64,000 bases of DNA. Source: Umezawaea beigongshangensis (GTDB taxonomy: Bacteria; Actinomycetota; Actinomycetes; Mycobacteriales; Pseudonocardiaceae). The notes below the pieces were generated by a model. The model was given only the letters and a program-made list of their open reading frames with translations, did no database searches and was not told the DNA's origin. Shown piece by piece: positions 52,477-62,274 of the stretch (its first letter is position 1; each line of letters opens with the position of its first letter). The stretch covers positions 828,685 to 892,684 of the forward strand of contig NZ_JAEIOJ010000001.1 of assembly GCF_016464305.1 (NCBI RefSeq). The letters are read 5' to 3'. Made by a program: the position numbers and the translations under genes.

Positions 52477-55400
52477 GCGCGGGCGGCGGGTCGGGACCGC
52501 CGTCAGGACGGTGAACAGGGTCGCGGCGGCCTGGGCCAGCAGGAGCAGGTCGCGCAGGGTCGTCGAGTGCTCCACCCGCACGTCCGACGCGGTGGCGGGC
52601 AGCGGGACGCCGACCTGGTGGCCCCAGGCGCGGGCGATCGGCACGGGGCGGCCGTCGACGGTGGCGGTCCAGCCCGGCTCGTCCTCGGCCGCCAGCACCA
52701 GCAGCCTCCCGTCCGGGCCGTCGGAGACGCGCACGGCCAGCTCCGGCGGCGCGGCCTCCGCGGGCGCGATGCCGGGGGCGCCCAGCTCCCCCGCCGGTTC
52801 TCCTCCGCCGCGCGCCCGCCGCGCCATCTCCGGCGACAGCAGCACGACGGTGCCCGTCGCGAGCTGCACCCGCAGCACGGGCCGCCCGTCGGACGTCGGC
52901 GGCGTCTCCGCGACCAGCTCGCCGGCCGCGGTGGTCAGCCGGTCGGCGGCGGCGGCGTCGGGCAGCACCACGAACGCCACACCGGCCGCCGCGGCCCGCG
53001 CCAGCGCCATGCGGGCCCGCTCGGCCGAGTCGCCGGTGAGGGCGTCGGCCCAGTCCGCCAGCCGCGCGGGCGTCGACGGGGTCGGCACGAGGTCGTCGTC
53101 GGCGAAGGCGGGCATCCGGCCGGTCGTCTGCCGGGTCGGCTCGCCGTGCGCGCCGACGACCAGCACGGCGCGTCCGGTCTCGGCGACCTCGCGCTCCAGC
53201 GTCGCCGGCAGGCGCGGCCCGCCGCCCGCGCGCAGCGGGCCCTCCCGCAGCCCCAGCGCGCCCCCGACCGCCAGCGCGGTCACGGCGAGCACCCCGGCCA
53301 CCGACACGGCCCGGCGCAGCGGCGGGTGCGCGGCGCGGCCGGGCGGGACGTCGCGGCGGCACGCCGCGAGCACCACCCACAGCAGGCCCCACCCGGCCAC
53401 GACGAGCGGCGCTCCCGGCCAGCCGTGCTCGGCCGGGCCACCGGCGGCGGGCGTCACGGGCACGGCGAGCAGCAGCGCGAGGCCCGCCACGCCCAGCGCG
53501 ACGACCGCCGCCCCGCCGAGCATCGCGCGGTCCGGCCGCAGCACCAGCGCGCCCAGCGCGGCCAGCACGACGAGCGCCCCGACCAGCGGCAGCGCTCCCG
53601 GCCCGCCGGGGCGCAGGGCGAGCAGGTCCGTCACGGCGACCGCCTGCCCCGGCACCCGCGCGCCCACGCCGTGCAGCACCACCGACGGGTCGGCCAGCAC
53701 CGCCGCAGGCCACGGCAGCAGCAGGCCCAGCGGCAGCAGCACCACGGCGAACAGCGCGGCGACGCGGCGGCGGCCGTCGCCGCGGGCGCCCGGCACCGCG
53801 ACGAACCCGGCCAGCGCCCCGAGCACCGCCAGGCCGTGCAGCAGGGGGGAGAACGCGCCCAGCAGGGCGACGCCGAGGGACGTGCCGGACGCGACGGGCA
53901 ACCAGGACGCGCCGCGCGCCGGGCGCAGCACCGCGACGACACCGGCGAAGACGAGCGGGGTCAGGACGTGCGCGACGACCACGTCCGGCCTGCCCTGGCT
54001 CACGGCCGACGTGGCGGCGGGCAGCAGGCCGTAGGCGGCGGCCACGACGGCGCGCACCGAGCGGCGCACCCGCAGGCCGCGACTGGCCGCGTAGGCGGCC
54101 AGCGCCGCCAGGGGCGCGTCGCCGATCATCAGCAGCGCCACCGCGGCCTGCGGTCCGCCGAGCAGCGCGCCGAGCGCGCCCACGACGGCCAGCGCGGCGG
54201 GGGCCTGCGCCGCGGTGCCGCCGCCGACCGGGTGCCACGACGCGAGGTACTCCGACCAGGTCCCCGCGAGGTCTCGCACGGGCAGCAGCCGGCCGCCCGC
54301 GAGGTCGAGGCCGAGCCGCCCGCCGTTGGCAGCCAGCGCGAACGCCGTCAGTGCCAGCACCAGCAGCAGCGGCGGCGCGAGCAGCAGGGAGCGCAGCACG
54401 CGGGCCCGGTCCACCTCGACGAACACGATCGACCGGTCCGGCGCGGGCGGCCCGCCGCGCGGAACCGGCGAGGGCCGGGGCACGGGGCTGGGGCGCAGCG
54501 ACGGCGCGAGCACGGCGTCGGCGGTCACCGGCACGACCGACGGCGGGCGGCGCAGCCCGGCCGTGGCCCGCACCCGTCCCGGCAGGGCGCCCGCGGGCAG
54601 CGCCTGCGGCCCGACCGCGCGGCGCCCGGAGGTGCGCGGGGGCAGCCATCCGCTCGGCCGGTGCTCCCGTTCGGGGAGCCGGCCGAGCGCGGCGTCGGCC
54701 TCGACGCGCCGGCGGATCAGGAACGACGCCACCGCCCGCACGGCGTTGCGCAGCCGGGTGAGCCTGCTGGTGAACAGGCCGCGCACCGGACCGGCGGCGG
54801 GGCGCTCGCGCCGCCCGGCCAGCAGGCGTGCCCGGCCGCTGAGCAGGTGGCGCAGGGCGCTCACCTCGGCTGCCGCGTCGGACGGCCTGCGCAGCAGCAG
54901 GAAGCCCAGCGCCCGCAGCAGCAGGAGCAGGGCGAGCCGGGGCAGGCCGATCAGGAACGAGGGGGTGGAGGTGTTCACCAGGAACGTGCGCGTCCCGTGG
55001 GCGCGGTCCACTCCCCGCCGCGCCGGTCCGGGCCGTGCGGCGACCGCGTCCGGTTCGCGCTCGCCGCGGGTGAGGGCGCGGGCGTGCCGCATCCGGGCGG
55101 CGGGCACGCACAGCACGACGTGACCGGCGCGGTTGACCCGCCAGCCGAGGTCGAGGTCGTCGTGCAGCAGCGGCAGGAGGCGGTCGTAGCCGCCGACCTC
55201 GTCCCACACCTCCCGCCGGATCAGCGTCCCGGCGGAGGACACGGCGAGCACCTCGGTGCTCTGCTCGAAGGAGCGGGCGGCCTCGGGGTCGCCCGCGGCG
55301 ATGCCGGTCTGCCGGTGGCCGGACGCGTCCGCGGACACCCCGGCCTCCACGACCAGCCGCGGGTCGGCCCAGTCCAGGGACAGCGGTCCCAGCACGGCGG

Positions 55401-55791
55401 CCGACGGCGACACCTCGGCCGCCGTGAGCAGGCTCGCCAGGCAGTCCGGCTCGGGCGCGGCGTCGTCGTGCAGCACCCAGATCCACCTGCCGGGGTCGCC
55501 CCAGCGCCGCACCGCGTGCTCGACCGCGGCGTGCACCGCGGCGCCGAACCCGGTGTCGCGCGCCAGCGTCAGCACGCCGTCGAGGACCCGCTCGTCCCCG
55601 GTGGAGGCGTTCGCCAGCAGCGCGGCCGTGCGGTCGGCCGACCCGGTGTCGACCGCGATCACGTGCCGCGGTCGCGGGTGCTGGCGGCGCAGCGCGGACA
55701 GCGCCGTGCCGAGCCACCGGTCGCCGTCGTGGCAGACCAGGACCGCGAGCACCGGCGCCGTCGTCAGCCGCGGAGGGGCGCTGCCCGTCAA
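52426..55791 (-). CDS. GT2 glycosyltransferase fused to a large membrane domain
   Basis: A 1121-residue protein. Residues ~12-260 are a family 2 glycosyltransferase (VLVCHDGDRWL, DTGSADRT, WVLHDDAAPEPDC as the DxD-type motif). A ~70-residue hydrophobic stretch lies at ~290-320, then a Pro/Arg-rich linker (~330-470). The second half (~480-850) has about ten membrane helices; a soluble C-terminal domain follows with GWTATVDGRPVPIARAWGHQ, reminiscent of YfhO-type membrane glycosyltransferases. The TTG at 55791 has GGGAG upstream. The last ~17 residues are encoded by the repeat array, so the C-terminus is recent. Its place beside whiB2 hints at cell-wall or division-linked glycosylation. Confidence 0.82.
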   Translation of the reverse strand: MTGSAPPRLTTAPVLAVLVCHDGDRWLGTALSALRRQHPRPRHVIAVDTGSADRTAALLANASTGDERVLDGVLTLARDTGFGAAVHAAVEHAVRRWGDPGRWIWVLHDDAAPEPDCLASLLTAAEVSPSAAVLGPLSLDWADPRLVVEAGVSADASGHRQTGIAAGDPEAARSFEQSTEVLAVSSAGTLIRREVWDEVGGYDRLLPLLHDDLDLGWRVNRAGHVVLCVPAARMRHARALTRGEREPDAVAARPGPARRGVDRAHGTRTFLVNTSTPSFLIGLPRLALLLLLRALGFLLLRRPSDAAAEVSALRHLLSGRARLLAGRRERPAAGPVRGLFTSRLTRLRNAVRAVASFLIRRRVEADAALGRLPEREHRPSGWLPPRTSGRRAVGPQALPAGALPGRVRATAGLRRPPSVVPVTADAVLAPSLRPSPVPRPSPVPRGGPPAPDRSIVFVEVDRARVLRSLLLAPPLLLVLALTAFALAANGGRLGLDLAGGRLLPVRDLAGTWSEYLASWHPVGGGTAAQAPAALAVVGALGALLGGPQAAVALLMIGDAPLAALAAYAASRGLRVRRSVRAVVAAAYGLLPAATSAVSQGRPDVVVAHVLTPLVFAGVVAVLRPARGASWLPVASGTSLGVALLGAFSPLLHGLAVLGALAGFVAVPGARGDGRRRVAALFAVVLLPLGLLLPWPAAVLADPSVVLHGVGARVPGQAVAVTDLLALRPGGPGALPLVGALVVLAALGALVLRPDRAMLGGAAVVALGVAGLALLLAVPVTPAAGGPAEHGWPGAPLVVAGWGLLWVVLAACRRDVPPGRAAHPPLRRAVSVAGVLAVTALAVGGALGLREGPLRAGGGPRLPATLEREVAETGRAVLVVGAHGEPTRQTTGRMPAFADDDLVPTPSTPARLADWADALTGDSAERARMALARAAAAGVAFVVLPDAAAADRLTTAAGELVAETPPTSDGRPVLRVQLATGTVVLLSPEMARRARGGGEPAGELGAPGIAPAEAAPPELAVRVSDGPDGRLLVLAAEDEPGWTATVDGRPVPIARAWGHQVGVPLPATASDVRVEHSTTLRDLLLLAQAAATLFTVLTAVPTRRPRELSVQAPRGERSGSAS

Positions 55792-55923
55792 GTGCCGCTC
55801 CCAGAAATCGAGCCTTCGTCATGTCGAACGTGTTCGCCGACACGTTATGACGGATGAACGGCTCGTTTTGCGGTCGTCACTCGAACTTGATCAAATCCGT
55901 CTCCCACCGACGGGTCGATCTCG

Positions 55924-56235
55924 TCACACCGCGCGTTTCTTGAGCTTCCTCCGCTCGCGCTCGGACAGTCCGCCCCAGATGCCGAAGCGCTCGTCGTGCG
56001 CGAGGGCGTACTCCAGGCACTCGGAACGCACCTCGCAGCCCAGGCAGATGCGCTTGGCCTCCCTGGTCGACCCCCCCTTCTCGGGGAAGAACGCCTCGGG
56101 GTCGGTCTGCGCGCACAGGGCGCGCTCCTGCCAGTCCTGTTCGTCGGTCGCGTCGAACAGGTCGGAGAACAATCCCGACTCCCGGGTCGAACTCTCCCCC
56201 GGTTCCACAGCGCGACCCCCGTCGATTTCCTGCAT
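55924..56235 (-). CDS. whiB2: WhiB2 (WhmD), septation-linked Fe-S regulator
   Basis: A 103-residue WhiB protein. Cluster ligands are Cys41, Cys64, Cys67 and Cys73; the turn is GIWGG; the basic tail SERERRKLKKRAV contacts DNA. The N-terminal ~35 residues are acidic and variable. WhiB2/WhmD is needed for septation in mycobacteria and is the orthologue of Streptomyces WhiB. The ATG at 56235 is clear. It equals Rv3260c in position between Rv3259-like and fbiA. Confidence 0.94.
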   Translation of the reverse strand: MQEIDGGRAVEPGESSTRESGLFSDLFDATDEQDWQERALCAQTDPEAFFPEKGGSTREAKRICLGCEVRSECLEYALAHDERFGIWGGLSERERRKLKKRAV

Positions 56236-56492
56236 CCGTCCGCCTCCTCGCCTTCCGCTCTCCCCGGTTGGCGGACACCACGCGCCGTTCCCACAACGAC
56301 GAATGACACCGATGTGATTACACCTGCGTCACAGCAGGGGGTCAAGCGGAGTCCACACGTCGGGGGATATTCGCGCGAACGGCCGCGAACAGCTTGACCG
56401 ACGGCACGGAGGGTGAGTACACGCGAGGGCGTCCGGGGCACGGGTTCCCGGACGGTCTACGGGCCGCTTTCCGGACACGCCACACTGGAGGG

Positions 56493-57242
56493 GTGAAGCG
56501 ATCAGCGGTGCGACCCAGTCCACTGTTCCTCGGCCTGCTCGCGGTGACCGCGGCGGGCGCCGCCCTGACCCTGCTGGAGTCCGGGGCCGCCCGGATCGGC
56601 GGCACGGTCCTGTTCGTGCTGGGCGGCTGGGCGACGTCCCTGTGCCTGCACGAGTTCGGCCACGCCTACGTCGCGTTCCGCGGCGGTGATCACTCCGTCG
56701 TGCACAAGGGCTACCTCAGCCTGGACATCCGCCGCTACACCGATCCGGTGCTGAGCATCGTGCTGCCGCTGGTCCTGCTGGCCTTCGGCGGCATCCCGCT
56801 GCCCGGCGGCGCGGTGTGGATCAACCACCACGCGCTGCGCGACAAGCGGGTCGAGTCGATGGTCTCGCTCGCCGGGCCGCTGACCAACCTCGCGCTCGGC
56901 GGGCTGCTGATCGGCGCGGTCGTCCTGTTCTCGCCGACCGGCGCGCTCGCGCACGCGCTGTCCTACCTGGCGATGGTGCAGATCATCGCGTTCGTCCTGA
57001 ACGTCCTGCCGGTGCCCGGCCTGGACGGGTGGGGCGCGATCGAGCCGTGGACCTCGCCACAGGCGCAGGCGTTCGGCGCGAAGGCCCGGCCGTGGGCGCC
57101 GCTCGTCCTGTTCGCCGTCCTGATCGGCCTGCCGTCGGTCGGCTCGCTGTTCTTCGACCTGGCGTTCTCGGTGTTCGAGCTGCTGGGCGGCGACCGGTAC
57201 GCGGCGGCGCTCGGACAGAGCAACTTCCTGTTCTGGCGCTGA
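56493..57242 (+). CDS. site-2-protease-like M50 metallopeptidase
   Basis: A 249-residue membrane protease. The zinc-binding HEFGH is in the second helix (LCLHEFGHAY, ~residues 50-59) and the third ligand lies in PVPGLDGWGAIEP (~170-182, Asp). Five to six hydrophobic segments. It lacks a PDZ domain, like SpoIVFB-type enzymes. Substrate unknown; regulated proteolysis is possible. The GTG at 56493 follows CACACT (56481-56486) by 6 nt and GGAGGGG. Confidence 0.88.
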   Translation: MKRSAVRPSPLFLGLLAVTAAGAALTLLESGAARIGGTVLFVLGGWATSLCLHEFGHAYVAFRGGDHSVVHKGYLSLDIRRYTDPVLSIVLPLVLLAFGGIPLPGGAVWINHHALRDKRVESMVSLAGPLTNLALGGLLIGAVVLFSPTGALAHALSYLAMVQIIAFVLNVLPVPGLDGWGAIEPWTSPQAQAFGAKARPWAPLVLFAVLIGLPSVGSLFFDLAFSVFELLGGDRYAAALGQSNFLFWR

Positions 57243-57281
57243 CGACGTGAGCTTCACCCGCCCGTGCGAGGATCACGATCC

Positions 57282-58274
57282 GTGAAGGTCGTCGTACTGG
57301 TGGGTGGAGTCGGCGGGGCGCGGTTCCTGCTGGGTGTCAAGGCTGCGCTGGGGCTGCCCCCGGTGGGTGCCGGGGAGTCCGAGCACGAGGTCACCGCGGT
57401 GGTGAACACCGGTGACGACGTGTGGATGCACGGGTTGCGCATCTGCCCGGACCTGGACACCTGCACGTACACCCTGGGGGGTGGGATCGACTCCGAGCGC
57501 GGCTGGGGCCGCGCGGACGAGAGCTGGAAGGTCAAGGAGGAACTGGCCGCCTACGGCGCCGACCCGACGTGGTTCGGGCTGGGCGACCGGGACGTGGCCA
57601 CGCACCTGGTGCGGACCAGGATGCTCAACGCCGGGTACCCGCTCTCGGCGGTCACCGAGGCCCTGTGCGCCCGCTGGAAGCCCGGCGTGCGGCTGCTGCC
57701 CATGTCGGACGACCGCGTGGAGACCCACGTCGTGATCGACGACCCGGAGACCGGCGAGCCGAGGGCGATCCACTTCCAGGAGTGGTGGGTGCGCCACCGC
57801 GCCGAGATCCCGGCCAGGTCGTTCGCCTCCGTCGGTGCCGACGAGGCGACGGCGGGACCCGGTGTGCTGGAGGCCGTCGCCGGGGCGGACGCCGTGCTCG
57901 TCGCGCCGTCCAACCCGGTCGTGAGCATCGGCACGATCCTCGCCGTGCCCGGCGTCGCCGACGCGCTGCGCAAGACCTCCGCCGGTGTCGTCGGCGTGTC
58001 CCCGATCATCGGCGGCAGGCCGCTGCGCGGGATGGCCGACGCCTGCCTGAGCGCCATCGGGGTGGAGAGCACCGCCGACGCCGTGGGCCGCCACTACGGC
58101 TCGCGGCAGTGCTCCGACGACGGCCTGCTCGACGGCTGGCTCGTGCACAGCGGCGAGACCGGTGACGTGCCCAACGTCGCCGTGCGCGCCGTGCCGCTGC
58201 TGATGACCGACGTGCCGGCCACCGCCGCGATGGCGCGCGCCGCGCTCGAACTCGCGGGAGCTCCCGTTGGCTGA
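57282..58274 (+). CDS. fbiA: FbiA, dehydro-F420 (2-phospho-L-lactate/PEP) transferase
   Basis: A 330-residue CofD/FbiA enzyme. The N-terminus [17 protein letters not shown] is a phosphate-binding loop; [20 protein letters not shown] and [13 protein letters not shown] are family motifs; [12 protein letters not shown] (~206-217) binds Fo. It transfers a phospho-acyl group to Fo to form dehydro-F420-0 in F420 synthesis. The GTG at 57282 is used. Its stop overlaps fbiB by 8 nt, so the two are coupled. Rv3261 counterpart. Confidence 0.95.
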   Translation: MKVVVLVGGVGGARFLLGVKAALGLPPVGAGESEHEVTAVVNTGDDVWMHGLRICPDLDTCTYTLGGGIDSERGWGRADESWKVKEELAAYGADPTWFGLGDRDVATHLVRTRMLNAGYPLSAVTEALCARWKPGVRLLPMSDDRVETHVVIDDPETGEPRAIHFQEWWVRHRAEIPARSFASVGADEATAGPGVLEAVAGADAVLVAPSNPVVSIGTILAVPGVADALRKTSAGVVGVSPIIGGRPLRGMADACLSAIGVESTADAVGRHYGSRQCSDDGLLDGWLVHSGETGDVPNVAVRAVPLLMTDVPATAAMARAALELAGAPVG

Positions 58275-59607
58275 CCACGCCGCGCCGGGGCGGATCGAAC
58301 TGCTGCCGGTCCGGGGACTGCCCGAGTTCCGGCCCGGTGACGACCTCGCGGGAGCCGTCGCGGCCGCGGCCCCGTGGCTGCGCGACGGCGACGTCCTCGT
58401 CGTGACCAGCAAGGTGCTCTCCAAGGTGGAGGGACGGCTCGTCGCCGTGCCCGACGACCCGGAGCAGCGCGACGCGATCCGCCGCCGGTGGGTCGAGGAG
58501 GAGGCCGTCCGCGTGCTGGCCCGCAGGGGCCGCACGCTCATCACGCAGAACGGGCTGGGCGTCGTGCAGGCCGCCTCCGGGGTGGACGCCTCCAACGTCG
58601 ACCGCGGCGAGATCGCCCTGCTGCCCGAGCGGCCCGACGCCTCGGCCGCCGCGCTGCGCGACGCCCTGCGCGACCTGCTCGGCGTGACGGTGGCCGTGGT
58701 CGTCACCGACACGATGGGACGGGCGTGGCGGGTCGGCCAGACCGACGTGGCCATCGGCTCGGCCGGGCTGTCCGTGCTGCACCGCTACTCCGGTCAGGTC
58801 GACCGGCAGGGCAACGAACTGCTGGTGACCGAGGTCGCCGTCGCGGACGAGATCGCGGGCGCGGCCGACCTGGTGAAGGGCAAGCTCGGCGCGACGCCCG
58901 CTGCGGTGCTGCGCGGGCTGCCGGTGACCGACGACGGCTCCACCGCGCGCGACCTCGCCCGGCCCGTCGAGGAGGACCTGTTCAGCCTCGGCACGGCGGA
59001 GGCCACCGCGCGCGGTCGCGCGGAGGCCGTGCTGCTGCGCCGGTCGGTGCGGACGTTCACCGGTGAGCCGGTCGACGCGGACGCGCTGCGCCGCGCCGTC
59101 GGGGCCGCGCTGACCGCGCCCGCGCCGCACCACACCCGTCCCGTGCGCTTCGTCCACGTGCGCGACCGCGAGCGCCGCGCGCGGCTGCTGACGGCGATGC
59201 GCGAGGCGTGGCGGGCCGACCTGCGCGCCGACGGGCTGCCGGAGGAGCGCGTGGAGCGGCGGGTGCGCCGGGGCGACCTGCTGTGGGGTGCCACGGAGCT
59301 GGTGCTGCCGTTCCTCGTCCGCGAGGGCGCGCACAGCTACCCCGACGCGCGCCGCTCCGAGGCCGAGAAGACGATGTTCACCGTCGCCGGAGGGGCCGCC
59401 GTGCAGGGCCTGCTGGTGGCGCTCGCCGCCGAGGGCCTGGCCTCGTGCTGGGTGTCGTCGACGATCTTCTGCGCCGGCGTCGTGCGCGAGGTGCTCGACC
59501 TGCCGCAGGAGTGGGAGCCGCTCGGCGCCGTCGCCGTCGGCCACCCGGAGGAGCCGCTCGCGCCGCGACCGCCGCGCGATCCCGACGAAGGACTGGTCGA
59601 ACTGTGA
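58267..59607 (+). CDS. fbiB: FbiB, F420:gamma-glutamyl ligase with C-terminal FMN domain
   Basis: A 446-residue two-domain protein. The N-terminal ~245 residues are CofE-like ([50 protein letters not shown]). The C-terminal ~200 residues form a nitroreductase-type FMN domain that reduces dehydro-F420. Together they reduce and add glutamates. The TTG at 58267 overlaps fbiA; the stop overlaps the NUDIX gene (GTGA). Rv3262 counterpart. Confidence 0.94.
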   Translation: MADHAAPGRIELLPVRGLPEFRPGDDLAGAVAAAAPWLRDGDVLVVTSKVLSKVEGRLVAVPDDPEQRDAIRRRWVEEEAVRVLARRGRTLITQNGLGVVQAASGVDASNVDRGEIALLPERPDASAAALRDALRDLLGVTVAVVVTDTMGRAWRVGQTDVAIGSAGLSVLHRYSGQVDRQGNELLVTEVAVADEIAGAADLVKGKLGATPAAVLRGLPVTDDGSTARDLARPVEEDLFSLGTAEATARGRAEAVLLRRSVRTFTGEPVDADALRRAVGAALTAPAPHHTRPVRFVHVRDRERRARLLTAMREAWRADLRADGLPEERVERRVRRGDLLWGATELVLPFLVREGAHSYPDARRSEAEKTMFTVAGGAAVQGLLVALAAEGLASCWVSSTIFCAGVVREVLDLPQEWEPLGAVAVGHPEEPLAPRPPRDPDEGLVEL

Positions 59608-60143
59608 GCCTGCACGCCGACACCGTCTCGGTGCTGAGCGGCTGGAACCCCGGCGAGCCGGGGCAGGAGGCGCTGCGCCACGCGTACCTGGGGTTCCTGG
59701 CTGCGCGCGAGGACGGGTGCCTGCGCTCCTGCGAGCCCGGTCACGTCACGGCGTCCGCCGTGGTGCTGGACGCCGCGGCGGAGCACGTGCTGCTGACGCT
59801 GCACCCGCGCGTGGGCCGCTGGCTCCAGCTCGGCGGGCACTGCGAGCCGGACGACGAGACGCTGCTCGGCGCGGCGCTGCGGGAGGCCACCGAGGAGTCC
59901 GGGATCACCGGGCTGCGCATCGAGCCGCGGCCGATCCACCTGGAGGTGCACCCCATCACGTGCTCGCTGGGCAAGCCGACCAGGCACTTCGACGTGCGGT
60001 TCCTGGTGCGCGCCCCGGTGGGCGCGCGCCCCGTGCGCAGCGCCGAGTCCGACGACCTGCAGTGGTGGCCGCTCGACTCGCTGCCGTCGAACGTCGACGA
60101 CCTCGTCCCGATGATCGAGGCGGCCCTCGCCCGGTTGCGCTGA
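59604..60143 (+). CDS. NUDIX hydrolase
   Basis: A 179-residue NUDIX protein. The NUDIX box [25 protein letters not shown] is at ~residues 72-96 (shown by position; the G-x5-E-x7-R-E-x2-E-E pattern is exact). N-terminal [33 protein letters not shown] is outside the fold. It overlaps fbiB by 4 nt (GTGA), so it is translated with the F420 genes. Substrate is unknown; a link to F420 or nucleotide metabolism is inferred from context. Confidence 0.9.
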   Translation: MSLHADTVSVLSGWNPGEPGQEALRHAYLGFLAAREDGCLRSCEPGHVTASAVVLDAAAEHVLLTLHPRVGRWLQLGGHCEPDDETLLGAALREATEESGITGLRIEPRPIHLEVHPITCSLGKPTRHFDVRFLVRAPVGARPVRSAESDDLQWWPLDSLPSNVDDLVPMIEAALARLR

Positions 60144-60152
60144 CCGTCGGGG

Positions 60153-61076
60153 TCAGACGGCCCGGTGGTCGCGGACGGCGGTCCGCGGGCCGAAGCGCGG
60201 ACGGCGGAAGCCGGAGGCCCGCACGTAGCGCACGGCCCGGTGCCGCTGCGGGGCGTACGGGGCGAGGACCTCCAGCATCCCGTCGTCGTCCAGCGGACGG
60301 CCGGCCAGTGCCCAGCCCACCACGGTGGACAGGTGGAAGTCGCCGACGCTGACCGCGTCCGGGTCGCCCCAGGCCCGCTGCGCCACCTCGGCCGCCGTCC
60401 AGGCGCCGACACCGGGCACGAGCCGCAGCAGCCGCCGTCCCTCCTCGCCGCCCAGCACGGCGGCGCGCTCCAGCCGGTGCGCCACCCGCGCGCAGGCGAC
60501 GAGCGTGCGGCGGCGCGTGGCGTCCACCCCGGCCAGGTGCCACTCCCAGTCGGTGACGCGCAGCAGCGCGTGCGGCGTGGGCGGCACGCGCATCCCCTCC
60601 GGGGCCGGTCCGGGGGCCGGAGCGCCGAAGCGGCGGCACAGCTCGCGCCACGACCGGTGCGCCTCCACGACGGTGACCCTCTGCTCCAGGACCGCGGGCA
60701 CCAGCGCGTCCCACACCCGCCCGGTCGCGCCGAGCCGCAGTCCCGGCGCGCGCCGGTGGGTGGCGCGCACCAGCGGGTGGTGGTGGGGTTCGAAGTCGCC
60801 GAACGCCGTGTCGGACGCGCCCAGCAGCGCGGGCAGGCCGTCGAGCAACCAGTCCGCGCCGTCGCCCCACGCCCGCGCGCGCACGTCGCCGGAGCCGTCC
60901 CGGCGGACGTGCGCGGTGCCGCTCCCGGCGGGCGTGGTGGCGGTCAGCCAGAGCCCGCCGGAGTGGTCGGCGCGGAAGGTCGGATCGGCCGCGCCGCGGC
61001 ACAGGGGGTCGAGCACGGCCGCCACGTCGAGCGCGTGCGGAGGGCGCCAGGAACGGCACGAGCGGCTTTCCGTCAC
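60153..61076 (-). CDS. AlkA-like DNA-3-methyladenine glycosylase
   Basis: A 307-residue helix-hairpin-helix glycosylase. The HhH motif is LVPGVGAWTAAEVAQRAWGD (~residues 241-260), and the catalytic Asp lies in VSVGDFHLST (~264-272). The N-terminal ~110 residues are the AlkA-type domain. It removes alkylated bases; the exact range is not known. TACGGT 6 nt before the GTG at 61076 implies a leaderless transcript. It converges with the NUDIX gene and is divergent to manC. Confidence 0.85.
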   Translation of the reverse strand: MTESRSCRSWRPPHALDVAAVLDPLCRGAADPTFRADHSGGLWLTATTPAGSGTAHVRRDGSGDVRARAWGDGADWLLDGLPALLGASDTAFGDFEPHHHPLVRATHRRAPGLRLGATGRVWDALVPAVLEQRVTVVEAHRSWRELCRRFGAPAPGPAPEGMRVPPTPHALLRVTDWEWHLAGVDATRRRTLVACARVAHRLERAAVLGGEEGRRLLRLVPGVGAWTAAEVAQRAWGDPDAVSVGDFHLSTVVGWALAGRPLDDDGMLEVLAPYAPQRHRAVRYVRASGFRRPRFGPRTAVRDHRAV

Positions 61077-61149
61077 CGGCAGACCGTACGACACCGCTCG
61101 GCTACAGTGGCCCGAATCCGGTTGCGGAAGAGTCGAGGGACGGTTCTCG

Positions 61150-62274
61150 TTGTCACACGAAAACTTGCACGTCGTTGTTCCCGCAGGCGGTAGCGGTACA
61201 CGACTGTGGCCGTTGTCACGCGCCAGCAATCCGAAGTTCCTGCACCCGTTGACGGGCACGCGGAATTCACTTCTGGAAGCGACGTTCGCACGACTGGAAC
61301 CGCTCGCGACCGCTGATCGGGTGTACGTCGTGACCGGTTCGGCGCACTCGGCGGGAGTGGCCCGCCAGCTTCCGTCCCTGCCGGTGGAGAACATTCTCGT
61401 CGAGCCGTCGGCGCGGGATTCCTGCCCGGCCATCGCGCTGGCCGCGGCCGTCATCGCCCAGCGGGACCCGGACGCGATCATGGCCTCCTTCGCGGCCGAC
61501 CACCTGATCCGCGACACGGCGGTCTTCGACCGCGTGGTGGGCAAGGCCGTGGAGGGCGCCGAGCAGGGCTACCTGATGACGATCGGGATCACCCCGACCA
61601 GGCCGGAGACCGGCTACGGCTACCTGCGGTGCAGCGAGCCGGTGGAGAACGACCGGTTGCAGCGGGTCCTGGAGTTCAAGGAGAAGCCCTCCCTCGACGT
61701 CGCCACCAGGTACGTCGACTCCGGGAAGTACCTCTGGAACGCCAGCATGTTCGTGTGGCGGGTGAGCCGCTTCCTCGACGAGCTCACCGCCCGCCGCCCG
61801 GACGTCGCCGGGCCCGTGCTGGAGATCGCGGCGAGCTGGGACACCGAGGACCGCGACGAGGTCCTGCAGCGGCTGTGGCCGACCATCCCGAAGGTCGCCG
61901 TCGAGTACGCGGTCATGGAGCCCGCCGCGGAGGACGGCCTGGTCGCGACCGTGCCGGGCGACTTCGGCTGGAGCGACATCGGCGACTTCGAGACGCTGGC
62001 GGAGGTCCTCGGCACCGAGGTGACCGATTCGGTGATCTCCATCGCCGTGGCCGGTGGCACGGAGGCCGGGGACGACCGGCAGATCGTCTCGGTCGACAGC
62101 TCGGACGTCGTCGTGCTGCCCAGCCGGGGCAGGGCGGTGGCCCTCGTCGGCGTCAAGGACCTGATCGTCGTCGACACCGAGGACGCCGTGCTCGTGTGCA
62201 AGCGGGACCGGGTGCAGGACATCAAGAAGGTCATCAGCGGACTGCGCGAGAACAACGCCGAGCGGTTCATCTGA
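61150..62274 (+). CDS. manC: mannose-1-phosphate guanylyltransferase
   Basis: A 374-residue nucleotidyltransferase. The signature VVVPAGGSGTRLWPLSRAS is at residues ~6-24, FKEKPSLDVA at ~176-185, and the mannose-specific GDFGWSDIGDFETL at ~275-288. It makes GDP-mannose from mannose-1-P and GTP. The TTG at 61150 has GAGGGA about 9 nt upstream. It corresponds to Rv3264c (ManB/RmlA2 naming varies). With manA and manB it completes GDP-mannose formation. Confidence 0.94.
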   Translation: MSHENLHVVVPAGGSGTRLWPLSRASNPKFLHPLTGTRNSLLEATFARLEPLATADRVYVVTGSAHSAGVARQLPSLPVENILVEPSARDSCPAIALAAAVIAQRDPDAIMASFAADHLIRDTAVFDRVVGKAVEGAEQGYLMTIGITPTRPETGYGYLRCSEPVENDRLQRVLEFKEKPSLDVATRYVDSGKYLWNASMFVWRVSRFLDELTARRPDVAGPVLEIAASWDTEDRDEVLQRLWPTIPKVAVEYAVMEPAAEDGLVATVPGDFGWSDIGDFETLAEVLGTEVTDSVISIAVAGGTEAGDDRQIVSVDSSDVVVLPSRGRAVALVGVKDLIVVDTEDAVLVCKRDRVQDIKKVISGLRENNAERFI

